Assembly (NCBI RefSeq): GCF_001570545.1 | Contig: NZ_BBXD01000009.1 | Coordinates: 496,001 to 560,000 of the forward strand | DNA: 64,000 nt | Origin: Herbidospora mongoliensis | GTDB lineage: Bacteria; Actinomycetota; Actinomycetes; Streptosporangiales; Streptosporangiaceae | Direction: 5' to 3' | Shown: positions 53,457 through 60,433 of the stretch, piece by piece | Position numbering within the stretch: the first letter of the stretch is position 1 | Layout: each line of letters opens with the position of its first letter | Position numbers and translations under genes: made by a program | The notes under the pieces: generated by a model | Database searches by the model: none | The model's input: only the letters and a program-made list of their open reading frames with translations | Told to the model about the DNA's origin: nothing

Positions 53457-54071
53457 ATGACCGATCTGCTCGGACCATTACTCGAACCCGCGTTCACCAT
53501 AGGCGGGGTGCCCACCAGCTGGGCGGAACTGCTGGGGTTCGCCACCGGCCTGTTGACCGTCTGGATGGTGGCCAGGCAGAACATCTGGAACTGGCCGATC
53601 GGCGTGGCCAACGTGATCCTGCTCGGCCTGGTCTTCCTGACCGTCGGGCTCTACGCGGACGCGGCCCTCCAGATCGTCTACGTCGTGCTCGGCCTCTACG
53701 GCTGGTGGCAGTGGACGTACGGCGGAGCCGGGCGCACCGCCCTCACGGTCACCCGGACCGGCGGAGCCGAATGGGTCTGGCTGGCGAGCGCAGGGGTGGC
53801 GGCCACCGCGCTGCTGACCGTGGTGCTGTCGGCGTACACCGACTCGGCGGTGCCGTTCTGGGACGCCCTCACCACGGCGTTGTCGCTGATGGCGACCTAT
53901 GGGCAGACGCGCAAGCGGGTGGAGTCGTGGTGGCTGTGGATCGCGGCCGATGTGGTGTACATCCCGCTGTACGCGTACAAGAACCTGTATCTGACCAGTG
54001 TCCTGTACGTGGTCTTCCTGGCCCTGTGCGTCATGGGCCTGCGTGCCTGGCGGCCGGCGGTGGTCCGGTGA
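53457..54071 (+). CDS. pnuC: Nicotinamide riboside transporter PnuC
   Basis: A ~204-aa protein with seven predicted helices. PnuC features: SWAELLGFATGLLTVWMVARQNIWNWPIG, the LYGWWQW aromatic motif, and WWLWIAADVVYIPLYAYKNLYLTS. It would carry nicotinamide riboside into the cell. ATG at 53457 is 12 bp from GGAG, and TTG at 53448 is 3 bp from it, so the start is unsure. The stop overlaps the nadR start (GTGA), matching uptake to phosphorylation. Confidence 0.88.
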   Translation: MTDLLGPLLEPAFTIGGVPTSWAELLGFATGLLTVWMVARQNIWNWPIGVANVILLGLVFLTVGLYADAALQIVYVVLGLYGWWQWTYGGAGRTALTVTRTGGAEWVWLASAGVAATALLTVVLSAYTDSAVPFWDALTTALSLMATYGQTRKRVESWWLWIAADVVYIPLYAYKNLYLTSVLYVVFLALCVMGLRAWRPAVVR

Positions 54072-55150
54072 CCTTCGCGCACGGGCTCGTCATCGGGAAG
54101 TTCTATCCCCCGCACGCCGGCCACCATCACCTCATCGACACCGCGGCGGAGCGGTGCGCGCTGGTCACGGTGGTCGTGGCGGCCAACGCGGTGGAGACGA
54201 TCCCGCTCGCGGACCGCGCGGCGTGGCTGCGCGAGGCCCACCCGCAGCCGAACGTGGTGATCGCGCCGGTCGTGGACGACATCGAGATCGACTACGACGA
54301 CCCGGAGATCTGGACCGCCCACGTCGACGTCTTCCGCTTCGCCCTCACGCTGGCGCACGGCCCCGGCGTGGTCATCGACGCGGTGTTCAGCTCCGAGGGG
54401 TACGGCGGCGAGCTGGCCCGCCGGTTCGACGCCGCGCACGTCCCGGTGGACCCGGGCCGGGAGCGCTACCCGGTCAGCGGCACCCTCGCGCGGGAGGACC
54501 CGGTCGCGGCATGGCCGTTCCTGAGCCCGGCGGTCAGGGCCCACCTGGCCAGGCGCGTGGTCGTCGTCGGCGCGGAGTCCACCGGCACGACCACGCTGAC
54601 CCGCGCGCTGACCGCCCACTACGCGGCGCGCGGCGGCGTGTGGGCGGCGACCCGCTGGGTGCCCGAGTACGGCCGCACCTACTGCGAGGAGAAACTGGCC
54701 CTGGCCAGGCGGAAGGCGAAACTCGCCGGGGAACCCGAGCCGTGGCTCGACGACCTGCGCTGGAACCCCGTCGAGTTCACCGCGATCGCCGAACGCCAGC
54801 TGGCCTGGGAGCACGCGGCTGCGCGCGTGGGCTCGCCGGTGCTGTTCTGCGACACCGACCCCTTCGCGACCGCCCTCTGGCAGGAGCGTTACGCCGGGAC
54901 CACCAGCGACGAGGTGTGGCGGATCGGCGACCGCGCCCGGCACGACCTGTGGATCCACACCAGCGTCGACGGCGTCCCCTTCGAGCAGGACGGCTGGCGG
55001 GACGGCGAGCACGTCCGGCACGCCATGGACGCGCGCTTCCGCGAACTGCTGGCCGCGCGCGGGATGCCGCACCTGATCGTGTCCGGCTCTCCGGCCGAAC
55101 GGCTGGAGAGCGCGGTACGAGCGGTGGACCTGCTGTTCACGGCACCTTGA
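54068..55150 (+). CDS. nadR: NadR-like NMN adenylyltransferase / ribosylnicotinamide kinase
   Basis: A 360-aa bifunctional NAD salvage enzyme. N-terminal nucleotidyltransferase: GLVIGKFYPPHAGHHHLI (HxGH) and FSSEGYGGELARRF. C-terminal kinase domain: VVVVGAESTGTTTLTRAL, WVPEYGRTYCEEKL, and FCDTDPFATALW. The N-terminal HTH of enterobacterial NadR is absent. The kinase P-loop reads GAESTGTTT, with Thr where the Walker lysine normally is (GAESTGKST). It is co-translated with pnuC. Convergent overlap of 14 bp with the GNAT gene. Confidence 0.88.
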   Translation: MTFAHGLVIGKFYPPHAGHHHLIDTAAERCALVTVVVAANAVETIPLADRAAWLREAHPQPNVVIAPVVDDIEIDYDDPEIWTAHVDVFRFALTLAHGPGVVIDAVFSSEGYGGELARRFDAAHVPVDPGRERYPVSGTLAREDPVAAWPFLSPAVRAHLARRVVVVGAESTGTTTLTRALTAHYAARGGVWAATRWVPEYGRTYCEEKLALARRKAKLAGEPEPWLDDLRWNPVEFTAIAERQLAWEHAAARVGSPVLFCDTDPFATALWQERYAGTTSDEVWRIGDRARHDLWIHTSVDGVPFEQDGWRDGEHVRHAMDARFRELLAARGMPHLIVSGSPAERLESAVRAVDLLFTAP

Positions 55151-55814
55151 GCTGGTTGAACGTGGTGCGCAGCCGGAGGGTGAAGCCGAGGGACTCGTAG
55201 AGGCGGATCGCGTTCACGTTGGAGGCCGCCGCGTGCATGAACGGCGTCTCGCCACGGGCCCGGATCCCGGCCGCCACGGCCAGCACCAGGCGGGTGGCGA
55301 GACCCTGGCCCCGGTAGGACGGGTCGGTGCAGACCGCGCTGATCTCGGTCCAGCCGGGCGGGTGCAGCCGCTCCCCCGCCATCGCGATGAGCTTGCCCTC
55401 GTGGCGGAGGCCCAGGTAGGTGCCCATCTCGATGGTCCTGGGCAGGAACGGGCCCGGTTCGGTGCGGGCGACCAGGTCGAGCATGTCGGGCACGTCGGCC
55501 GGGCCGAGGCGGACGGCTTCGGGGTCGGCGGCGCCGTACACGGCGGATCCGTCGAGCTGCACGCCGGCGATCGAGAACTGCACCTCCCAGCCCTCGGGCG
55601 GCCGGGCGTTGCCGCCGGTCACCGAGACGGTGCCGTCGGGTTTGGCGAACGCGGCGATGTCCGCCCAGTCCTCCGGGGCCGGGTCGCCTTGGAGGGCGAC
55701 GAAGACCGAGACGTCCACGGGGTAGCGGCGGACCCCGCCGCGCACCTCGGCGAGGTGCGCGTGCGGGCCGGTCAGGGATGCCCAGGCGGGGTTGTCGAGG
55801 ATGTGCTGTGCCAT
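55137..55814 (-). CDS. GNAT acetyltransferase (paralogue A)
   Basis: A 225-aa protein with an FR47-like GNAT domain at the C-terminus: EISAVCTDPSYRGQGLATRLVLAVAAGIRARGETPFMHAAASNVNAIRLYESLGF. The N-terminal ~100 residues are a degenerate second lobe. It begins directly after the ABC substrate-binding protein stop, so it belongs to that transport operon and may N-acetylate the imported amine, as SnaA does in Bacillus sulfur-compound operons. A close paralogue lies at 63127. Confidence 0.82.
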   Translation of the reverse strand: MAQHILDNPAWASLTGPHAHLAEVRGGVRRYPVDVSVFVALQGDPAPEDWADIAAFAKPDGTVSVTGGNARPPEGWEVQFSIAGVQLDGSAVYGAADPEAVRLGPADVPDMLDLVARTEPGPFLPRTIEMGTYLGLRHEGKLIAMAGERLHPPGWTEISAVCTDPSYRGQGLATRLVLAVAAGIRARGETPFMHAAASNVNAIRLYESLGFTLRLRTTFNQLKVP

Positions 55815-56798
55815 CTAGCTCTCCTGGCGGGGCAGACCGGGCGGGTTGATCTGTGACTCGGGGATGGCCTCGTTGCCCAGGCCCCAGCGGTCGAGCACCT
55901 TCTGGTAGCTGCCGTCCTTGATGACGCTGTTCAGCGCCTCGTTGAGCGGCTTGACCAGGCCGTTGTCCTTCAGGGTCATCGCGGCGATGAGGCCCTGGAG
56001 GTCGGGTCCGGCGCCGGAGGCGGTGCCGACGATCTTGGTGTCCTTACTGACGGCCACGTTGTAGGCGACGCTCGGGTTGGGGCCGAAGTAGGCCTGGATG
56101 CGGCCCGACTTGAGGGCGAGCAGGGCGTCGCCGTAGAGGTTGTAGTAGGAGATCTCGGCGGGCTTCAGGCCGGCGTCCTTGTTGGCCTTGTCCCAGTCGA
56201 GCAGGATCTTCTCCTGGTTGGTGCCGGAGCCGACCGAGACCTTCAGGCCGGCGATGTCGGCCGGCTTGGCGATGGCCGTGATGGGACTGCTCGCCGCCGT
56301 CTGCCAGGCGAGCTGGTCGACGCGGTAGGTGGCGAAGTCGTAGATGTCCTTGCGTTCCTCGGTCACCGTGACGTTGTTGAAGACCGCTTCCAGCTTGCTC
56401 GACTTGGCGCCGACGAAGAGGTTCTCCCACGAGCTGATCTCGCTGGCGTACTCGAGGCCGAGCACGTCGGCGACGAGCTGGGCCAGGTCGGTCTCGACGC
56501 CGATGTAGGTGGTGTCGTCGTCGGCCAGGAACCCGAGCGGTGGCGCGCCCTCACCGCTGTGCCCGACGAGGAGTTTGCCGTCGGCCGCGACGGCGGGCGG
56601 GACCTGGGCGGCGATGGCGTCGATCTTCTGGGCGCGGATGCGCTGCTGGTCGGGGCTGGTGTTGACCCCACTGTTGTTGGACGGGGCGGCCGAGGCGGCC
56701 CCCGAGGCGGGTGGCGCGGCCGCGCTCTCGGATCCCGGCTCGCCACCGCAGGCGGCCAGGGTGAGCAGGAGGGCTGCGGGCACGACGAAACGACGCAT
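55815..56798 (-). CDS. Amino-acid ABC transporter substrate-binding lipoprotein
   Basis: A 327-aa lipoprotein (lipobox LTLAACGGE), Ser/Ala/Pro linker, then a family-3 solute-binding fold: PLGFLADDDTTYIGVETDLAQLVADVLG, FNNVTVTEERKDIYDFATY, KPADIAGLKVSVGSGTNQE, and KSGRIQAYFGPNPSVAYN. Polar or sulfur amino acids are the usual ligands. It is encoded with its permease and ATPase (upstream) and a GNAT (downstream). Confidence 0.87.
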   Translation of the reverse strand: MRRFVVPAALLLTLAACGGEPGSESAAAPPASGAASAAPSNNSGVNTSPDQQRIRAQKIDAIAAQVPPAVAADGKLLVGHSGEGAPPLGFLADDDTTYIGVETDLAQLVADVLGLEYASEISSWENLFVGAKSSKLEAVFNNVTVTEERKDIYDFATYRVDQLAWQTAASSPITAIAKPADIAGLKVSVGSGTNQEKILLDWDKANKDAGLKPAEISYYNLYGDALLALKSGRIQAYFGPNPSVAYNVAVSKDTKIVGTASGAGPDLQGLIAAMTLKDNGLVKPLNEALNSVIKDGSYQKVLDRWGLGNEAIPESQINPPGLPRQES

Positions 56799-56813
56799 GA
56801 GGGGGGTTTCTCC

Positions 56814-57566
56814 TTACAGGACGCGGCTGATGAAGGCGCGGGTGCGCTCGTGCTGGGGATGGTCGATGACCTGGCCGGGCGGGCCCTGTTCGACGACGAG
56901 ACCCTCGTCGAGGAAGACCACGGTGTCGGCGGCCTCGCGGGCGAAGCCGATCTCGTGGGTGACGACGACCATGGTCGTGCCCGATCGGGCCAGGTCGCGC
57001 ATGACGTCGAGGACCTCCCCGACCAGTTCGGGGTCGAGGGCGGAGGTGGGTTCGTCGAACAACACGACCTTCGGGTCGAGGGCCAGCGCGCGGGCGATGG
57101 CGACGCGTTGACGCTGCCCGCCGGACAGCGTGCCCGGGTAGGCGTCGGCCTTGTCCGACAGGCCCACCCGCAGCAGCAGGCGGTTCACGGTCTCGGCGAC
57201 CTCGGCCTTCGGGCGGCGCTGCGCCGAGATCGGGGCCTCGGCGACGTTCTCCCGCACGGTCAGGTGGGGGAACAGGTTGAAGTTCTGGAAGACGAACCCG
57301 ATCTTGGTGCGCTGCTTGAGGATCTCCCGTTCCGGTAGTTCGTGCAGCAGGTCGCCTGCCCGCCGGTAGCCGACGAGTTCGCCGTCGACGGCGACCGTGC
57401 CGGCGTCGACCTTCTCCAGGTGGTTGATCGTGCGCAGCAGGGTCGACTTGCCCGACCCCGACGGGCCGAGGATGACGGCGACCTCGCCCTTCTCGACCGT
57501 CAGGCTGACGCCGCGCAGCACGTGCAGGGAGCCGAAGCTCTTGTGCACCCCCTCGATCTCGATCAT
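56814..57566 (-). CDS. Amino-acid ABC transporter ATP-binding protein
   Basis: A 250-aa GlnQ/TcyN-type ATPase: Walker A LGPSGSGKSTLLR, Q-loop VFQNFNLFPHLTV, signature LSGGQRQRVAIA, Walker B VVLFDEPTSALDPE and switch His in VVVTHEIGFA. It overlaps the permease gene by 4 bp and precedes the binding-protein gene by 15 bp. Confidence 0.92.
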   Translation of the reverse strand: MIEIEGVHKSFGSLHVLRGVSLTVEKGEVAVILGPSGSGKSTLLRTINHLEKVDAGTVAVDGELVGYRRAGDLLHELPEREILKQRTKIGFVFQNFNLFPHLTVRENVAEAPISAQRRPKAEVAETVNRLLLRVGLSDKADAYPGTLSGGQRQRVAIARALALDPKVVLFDEPTSALDPELVGEVLDVMRDLARSGTTMVVVTHEIGFAREAADTVVFLDEGLVVEQGPPGQVIDHPQHERTRAFISRVL

Positions 57567-58417
57567 GCCCGGCCCCGTCCGTAGTGGCGCTCGATGTAGT
57601 ACTGGACCACCGACAGCACCGTGGTCAGCGCGAGGTACCAGATCGCGGCGACCAGCAGCAGCGCGACCACCCGGCCGTTGCGCATGTAGATGACCTGGAC
57701 CTGGTAGAAGAGCTCGGGCAGGGCCATGATGTAGACCACCGACGTGCCCTTGACCAGGCCGATGATCTCGTTGCCCGCGTTCGGCACGATGCTCCGCATG
57801 GCCTGCGGCAGGATGATCCGGAAGAACCGCCGGGCGCGGGGGATGCCCAGTGCGGCAGCCGCCTCCCGTTGACCCGGTTCGACCGCGAGCAGCCCGCCGC
57901 GCACGATCTCGGCGGCGTAGGCCGCCTGGTGCAGCGCCAGCCCGAGCGCGGCCGCCGTGATCGGCCCGATCAGGTCCATCGTGCCGACGGAGAAGAACCC
58001 CGGGCCGAACGGCACCCCGAACGACAACCGGGGATACAGCAGCGCGAGGTTGTACCAGAACAGCAGCTGCAGGATCAGCGGCACGGCCCGGAACACCCAG
58101 ACGTACCCCCAGGCGACCGACGACAGCAGCGGGTTGGGCGACAACCGCATCACCGCGAGCACGCCGCCGAGCGCGAACCCGAACACGCTGCCGAGGGCGG
58201 TCAGCTCCAGCGTGAGCAGCACCGCGCGGAGCACCGAGGGTGCGAACAAGTACTCCCCGACGACCTCCCACTCCCACGCCGGGTTGGTGACCAGGGAGTT
58301 GGCCGCCATGGCGATCAGCACCACCACCCCACCGGCGGCGAGCCACCGGAACGGGTGCCGGGTGGGCGCCACCTTGGGAACGGTGCCGGGCCGGACGGCC
58401 GGCGCGGTCGTGGTCAT
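57563..58417 (-). CDS. Amino-acid ABC transporter permease
   Basis: A 284-aa HisM-type permease with five helices after a polar N-terminus. The EAA loop is AAALGIPRARRFFRIILPQAMRSIVPNAGNEIIGLVKGTSV. It works with the adjacent ATPase and lipoprotein. Start at MTTTAPAV with AGGCAGGT upstream. First gene of its operon, divergent from the luciferase-like monooxygenase gene across two palindromes. Confidence 0.9.
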   Translation of the reverse strand: MTTTAPAVRPGTVPKVAPTRHPFRWLAAGGVVVLIAMAANSLVTNPAWEWEVVGEYLFAPSVLRAVLLTLELTALGSVFGFALGGVLAVMRLSPNPLLSSVAWGYVWVFRAVPLILQLLFWYNLALLYPRLSFGVPFGPGFFSVGTMDLIGPITAAALGLALHQAAYAAEIVRGGLLAVEPGQREAAAALGIPRARRFFRIILPQAMRSIVPNAGNEIIGLVKGTSVVYIMALPELFYQVQVIYMRNGRVVALLLVAAIWYLALTTVLSVVQYYIERHYGRGRA

Positions 58418-58483
58418 CGCGGACCTGCCTCCTCGTGCTGGGGGATGCCCCAACCCAACATGAGAACCAGATTTCCGTCAAGT

Positions 58484-58500
58484 CCTACTTGTTTAGTAGG
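58484..58500. promoter_or_regulatory. Operator-like palindrome 1 in the divergent ABC/LLM promoter region
   Basis: CCTACT-TGTTT-AGTAGG, a perfect 6-bp inverted repeat. Its half-site AGTAGG recurs in palindrome 2, 22 bp downstream. Confidence 0.5.
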
Positions 58501-58506
58501 GAATAA

Positions 58507-58529
58507 TTACCTACCATCTCAGTAGGTAA
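58507..58529. promoter_or_regulatory. Operator-like palindrome 2 in the divergent ABC/LLM promoter region
   Basis: TTACCTAC-CATCTCA-GTAGGTAA, a perfect 8-bp inverted repeat with 7-bp spacer, 20 bp before the monooxygenase start. Confidence 0.6.
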
Positions 58530-58549
58530 TGACCGTTCGAGGAGACCAC

Positions 58550-59386
58550 ATGACTCTGCATCTGGCCGCCGCCCTCGACGGGGCCGGCTGGCACCCCGCC
58601 GCCTGGCGCGCCGAGGGCGCGAGCCCCGACGCCCTGTTCACCGCCGCATACTGGACCTATTTGGTCCAGGAGGCCGAACGCGGGCAGCTCGACTTCGTCA
58701 CGTTCGAAGACTCGATCCGCATGCGCACCTCACCCGGCGACGAGGTCACCGGCCCCCTCGACGCCATGCTGGTGGCCACCGCGGTCGCGCCGCTGACGTC
58801 CAGGATCGGCCTGGTGCCGGCCTCCGGCCGGGCCGACCTCGCGGCCGGGATCGCCGCCCTCGACCGGGCCAGCGGCGGGCGGGCCGGCTGGCAGGCCACC
58901 GGCGAACTGCGCCCCCGGCTGCCCGGCCGCCCCCTGGTCACCACCCTGGCCTCCGACCTGCCCGTCGAGGTGGCAGCACGCGGCGCCGACATCGTGTTCG
59001 TCACCCCGCACGGACGCGGCGAGGCCGCCGTCCTGGCCGAACAGGCCCGGCGGGCGGCGCCCCGCGTGAGCGTGTTCGCCGACATCGTCGTGTTCCTGGG
59101 CGGCCCCGACCAGAAGGACCGCCTCGACGACCTCGACGGCGAGGTGTACGGCGGCGACGCCCACGTCTACTCGGGCTCGGCGGCCGGGCTGGCCCATCTG
59201 CTGCTCGACTGGCAGGCGGCCGGCGTCGACGGCTTCCGGCTGCGCCCCGCCGTGCTCCCGCACGACCTGCGGGCGATCACCCGCCACCTGGTGCCGGCGC
59301 TCCGCGCACGGGGGGCCTTCCGGCCCGGCTACCCGGCGGGCGACCTGCGCGACCGCTTCAGCAGGCGGTTCGCGCGGGTCTCCTGA
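58550..59386 (+). CDS. Luciferase-like (LLM) flavin-dependent monooxygenase
   Basis: A 278-aa bacterial-luciferase-fold protein: HLAAALDGAGWHPAAWRA, YLVQEAERGQLDFVTFEDS, ATAVAPLTSRIGLVPAS, RASGGRAGWQ, and the C-terminal AGVDGFRLRPAVLPHDLRAI. It is shorter than typical (~330-440 aa); the middle lacks part of the insertion region, so it may be a compact subfamily. With reduced flavin it would oxidise an S- or N-containing small molecule. RBS GAGGAG. It is divergent from the amino-acid ABC/GNAT operon. Confidence 0.8.
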   Translation: MTLHLAAALDGAGWHPAAWRAEGASPDALFTAAYWTYLVQEAERGQLDFVTFEDSIRMRTSPGDEVTGPLDAMLVATAVAPLTSRIGLVPASGRADLAAGIAALDRASGGRAGWQATGELRPRLPGRPLVTTLASDLPVEVAARGADIVFVTPHGRGEAAVLAEQARRAAPRVSVFADIVVFLGGPDQKDRLDDLDGEVYGGDAHVYSGSAAGLAHLLLDWQAAGVDGFRLRPAVLPHDLRAITRHLVPALRARGAFRPGYPAGDLRDRFSRRFARVS

Positions 59387-59393
59387 CCGGTTC

Positions 59394-59441
59394 TACGTAC
59401 TCCCGCCGGGGCATCGGCTTATACGTACTCCTGCCGGGGCA
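59394..59441. repeat. 20-bp direct repeat at the 3' end of the next minus-strand gene
   Basis: TACGTACTCCCGCCGGGGCA (59394-59413) and the same with one C-to-T change (59422-59441). The inner copy encodes the last residues (PRQEYV) of the minus-strand gene; the outer copy lies just past its stop. Confidence 0.7.
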
Positions 59442-59793
59442 GGGGCGCCGGCAGGCGGCCCACCTCGGCGGCCACTCTCGTGATCCGGGTGCGGGCCTCG
59501 GCCACGGCGGTGGCCGGGACCTCGCCGTCGACCGCCCCCGCGGCGTCCGACAGCGCCAGCACCGCCTCCCGCAGCCGGGCCCGCACCTCGTGACAGGCCG
59601 GGTCGCACGCCTGCCCCGACTCCGCCAGCCGGCCCTCGGCCGCGCCGAGTTCGATGGCGGCCGACAGCACGTCGGCGAGCAGCCCGGCCGACGCCCCGCC
59701 GCGCTCCGCCAGCAGGCGCGACCTGCGCCTGCGCGCCTCCGCGAGGTCGACGGCGGCCAGCAGGCGCAGGTCTCTCGTCAGGGTCCGGGTCAT
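59419..59793 (-). CDS. Hypothetical protein downstream of carbonic anhydrase
   Basis: A 124-aa, almost entirely helical, Ala/Arg-rich protein with one metal-like cluster ACDPACHEVR in the middle (two Cys, one His). I do not recognise the family. It begins one base after the carbonic anhydrase stop, so it is co-expressed. The C-terminus PRQEYV is duplicated as DNA past the stop. Confidence 0.55.
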   Translation of the reverse strand: MTRTLTRDLRLLAAVDLAEARRRRSRLLAERGGASAGLLADVLSAAIELGAAEGRLAESGQACDPACHEVRARLREAVLALSDAAGAVDGEVPATAVAEARTRITRVAAEVGRLPAPLPRQEYV

Positions 59794-59794
59794 C

Positions 59795-60289
59795 TCAGGC
59801 CTTGACCTCGCGGAGGAGGCCGGTCTCGACCTCGTACACGAAACCCCGGACCGATTCCTTCCTGGGGATGAACGGGTCGGCGAGGATGCGGCCGATCGAC
59901 TGGCGCACGTCCTCCTCCGCGTCGGCGAACGCCTCGGCCGACCAGTCGGGCTTCAGGCCGGTCTCTGCGCGGATCGACTCCTTGAAGCCGTCGTCGGTGA
60001 AGGTGACCATGCCGCAGTCGGTGTGGTGGATCAGGATGATCTCGGTGGTGCCGAGGAGGCGCTGCGAGATGGCCAGCGAGCGGCGTTCGTCGGCGGTCAC
60101 CACTCCCCCGGCGTTGCGGATGACGTGGGCGTCGCCCTCCTTCAGGCCGAGCAGGCCGTAGACGTTCAGCCGGGCGTCCATGCAGGCCAGGACGGCGACG
60201 CCGAGCGCAGGAGGCAGCGGGAGCGCGCCCTGATCGAAGGTCGCGGCGTAGGTCTCGGCGTTGGCGAGTAACCGGTCGGTGACACTCAT
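59795..60289 (-). CDS. Beta-class carbonic anhydrase
   Basis: A 164-aa enzyme close in size to mycobacterial Rv1284. Zinc ligands and dyad: VLACMDARL (Cys36, Asp38-Arg40) and LIHHTDCGM (His89, Cys92), with VIRNAGGVVT between. It interconverts CO2 and bicarbonate in the cytoplasm. Start at MSVTDRLL; a seven-codon extension is open but unlikely. First gene of a two-gene unit. Confidence 0.93.
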   Translation of the reverse strand: MSVTDRLLANAETYAATFDQGALPLPPALGVAVLACMDARLNVYGLLGLKEGDAHVIRNAGGVVTADERRSLAISQRLLGTTEIILIHHTDCGMVTFTDDGFKESIRAETGLKPDWSAEAFADAEEDVRQSIGRILADPFIPRKESVRGFVYEVETGLLREVKA

Positions 60290-60433
60290 GCCAGCCAGAT
60301 TTACCCACATTCCCTACATAGTCAATGGGAAATGGCTCCGGAACATCCGGGAAACATGATCAGGAGCTCGCGGTAACAAACCGCACATAACGTGCGAATC
60401 GCTCCACCCGGCACGTAAGAGTAAGGCTCCCCC

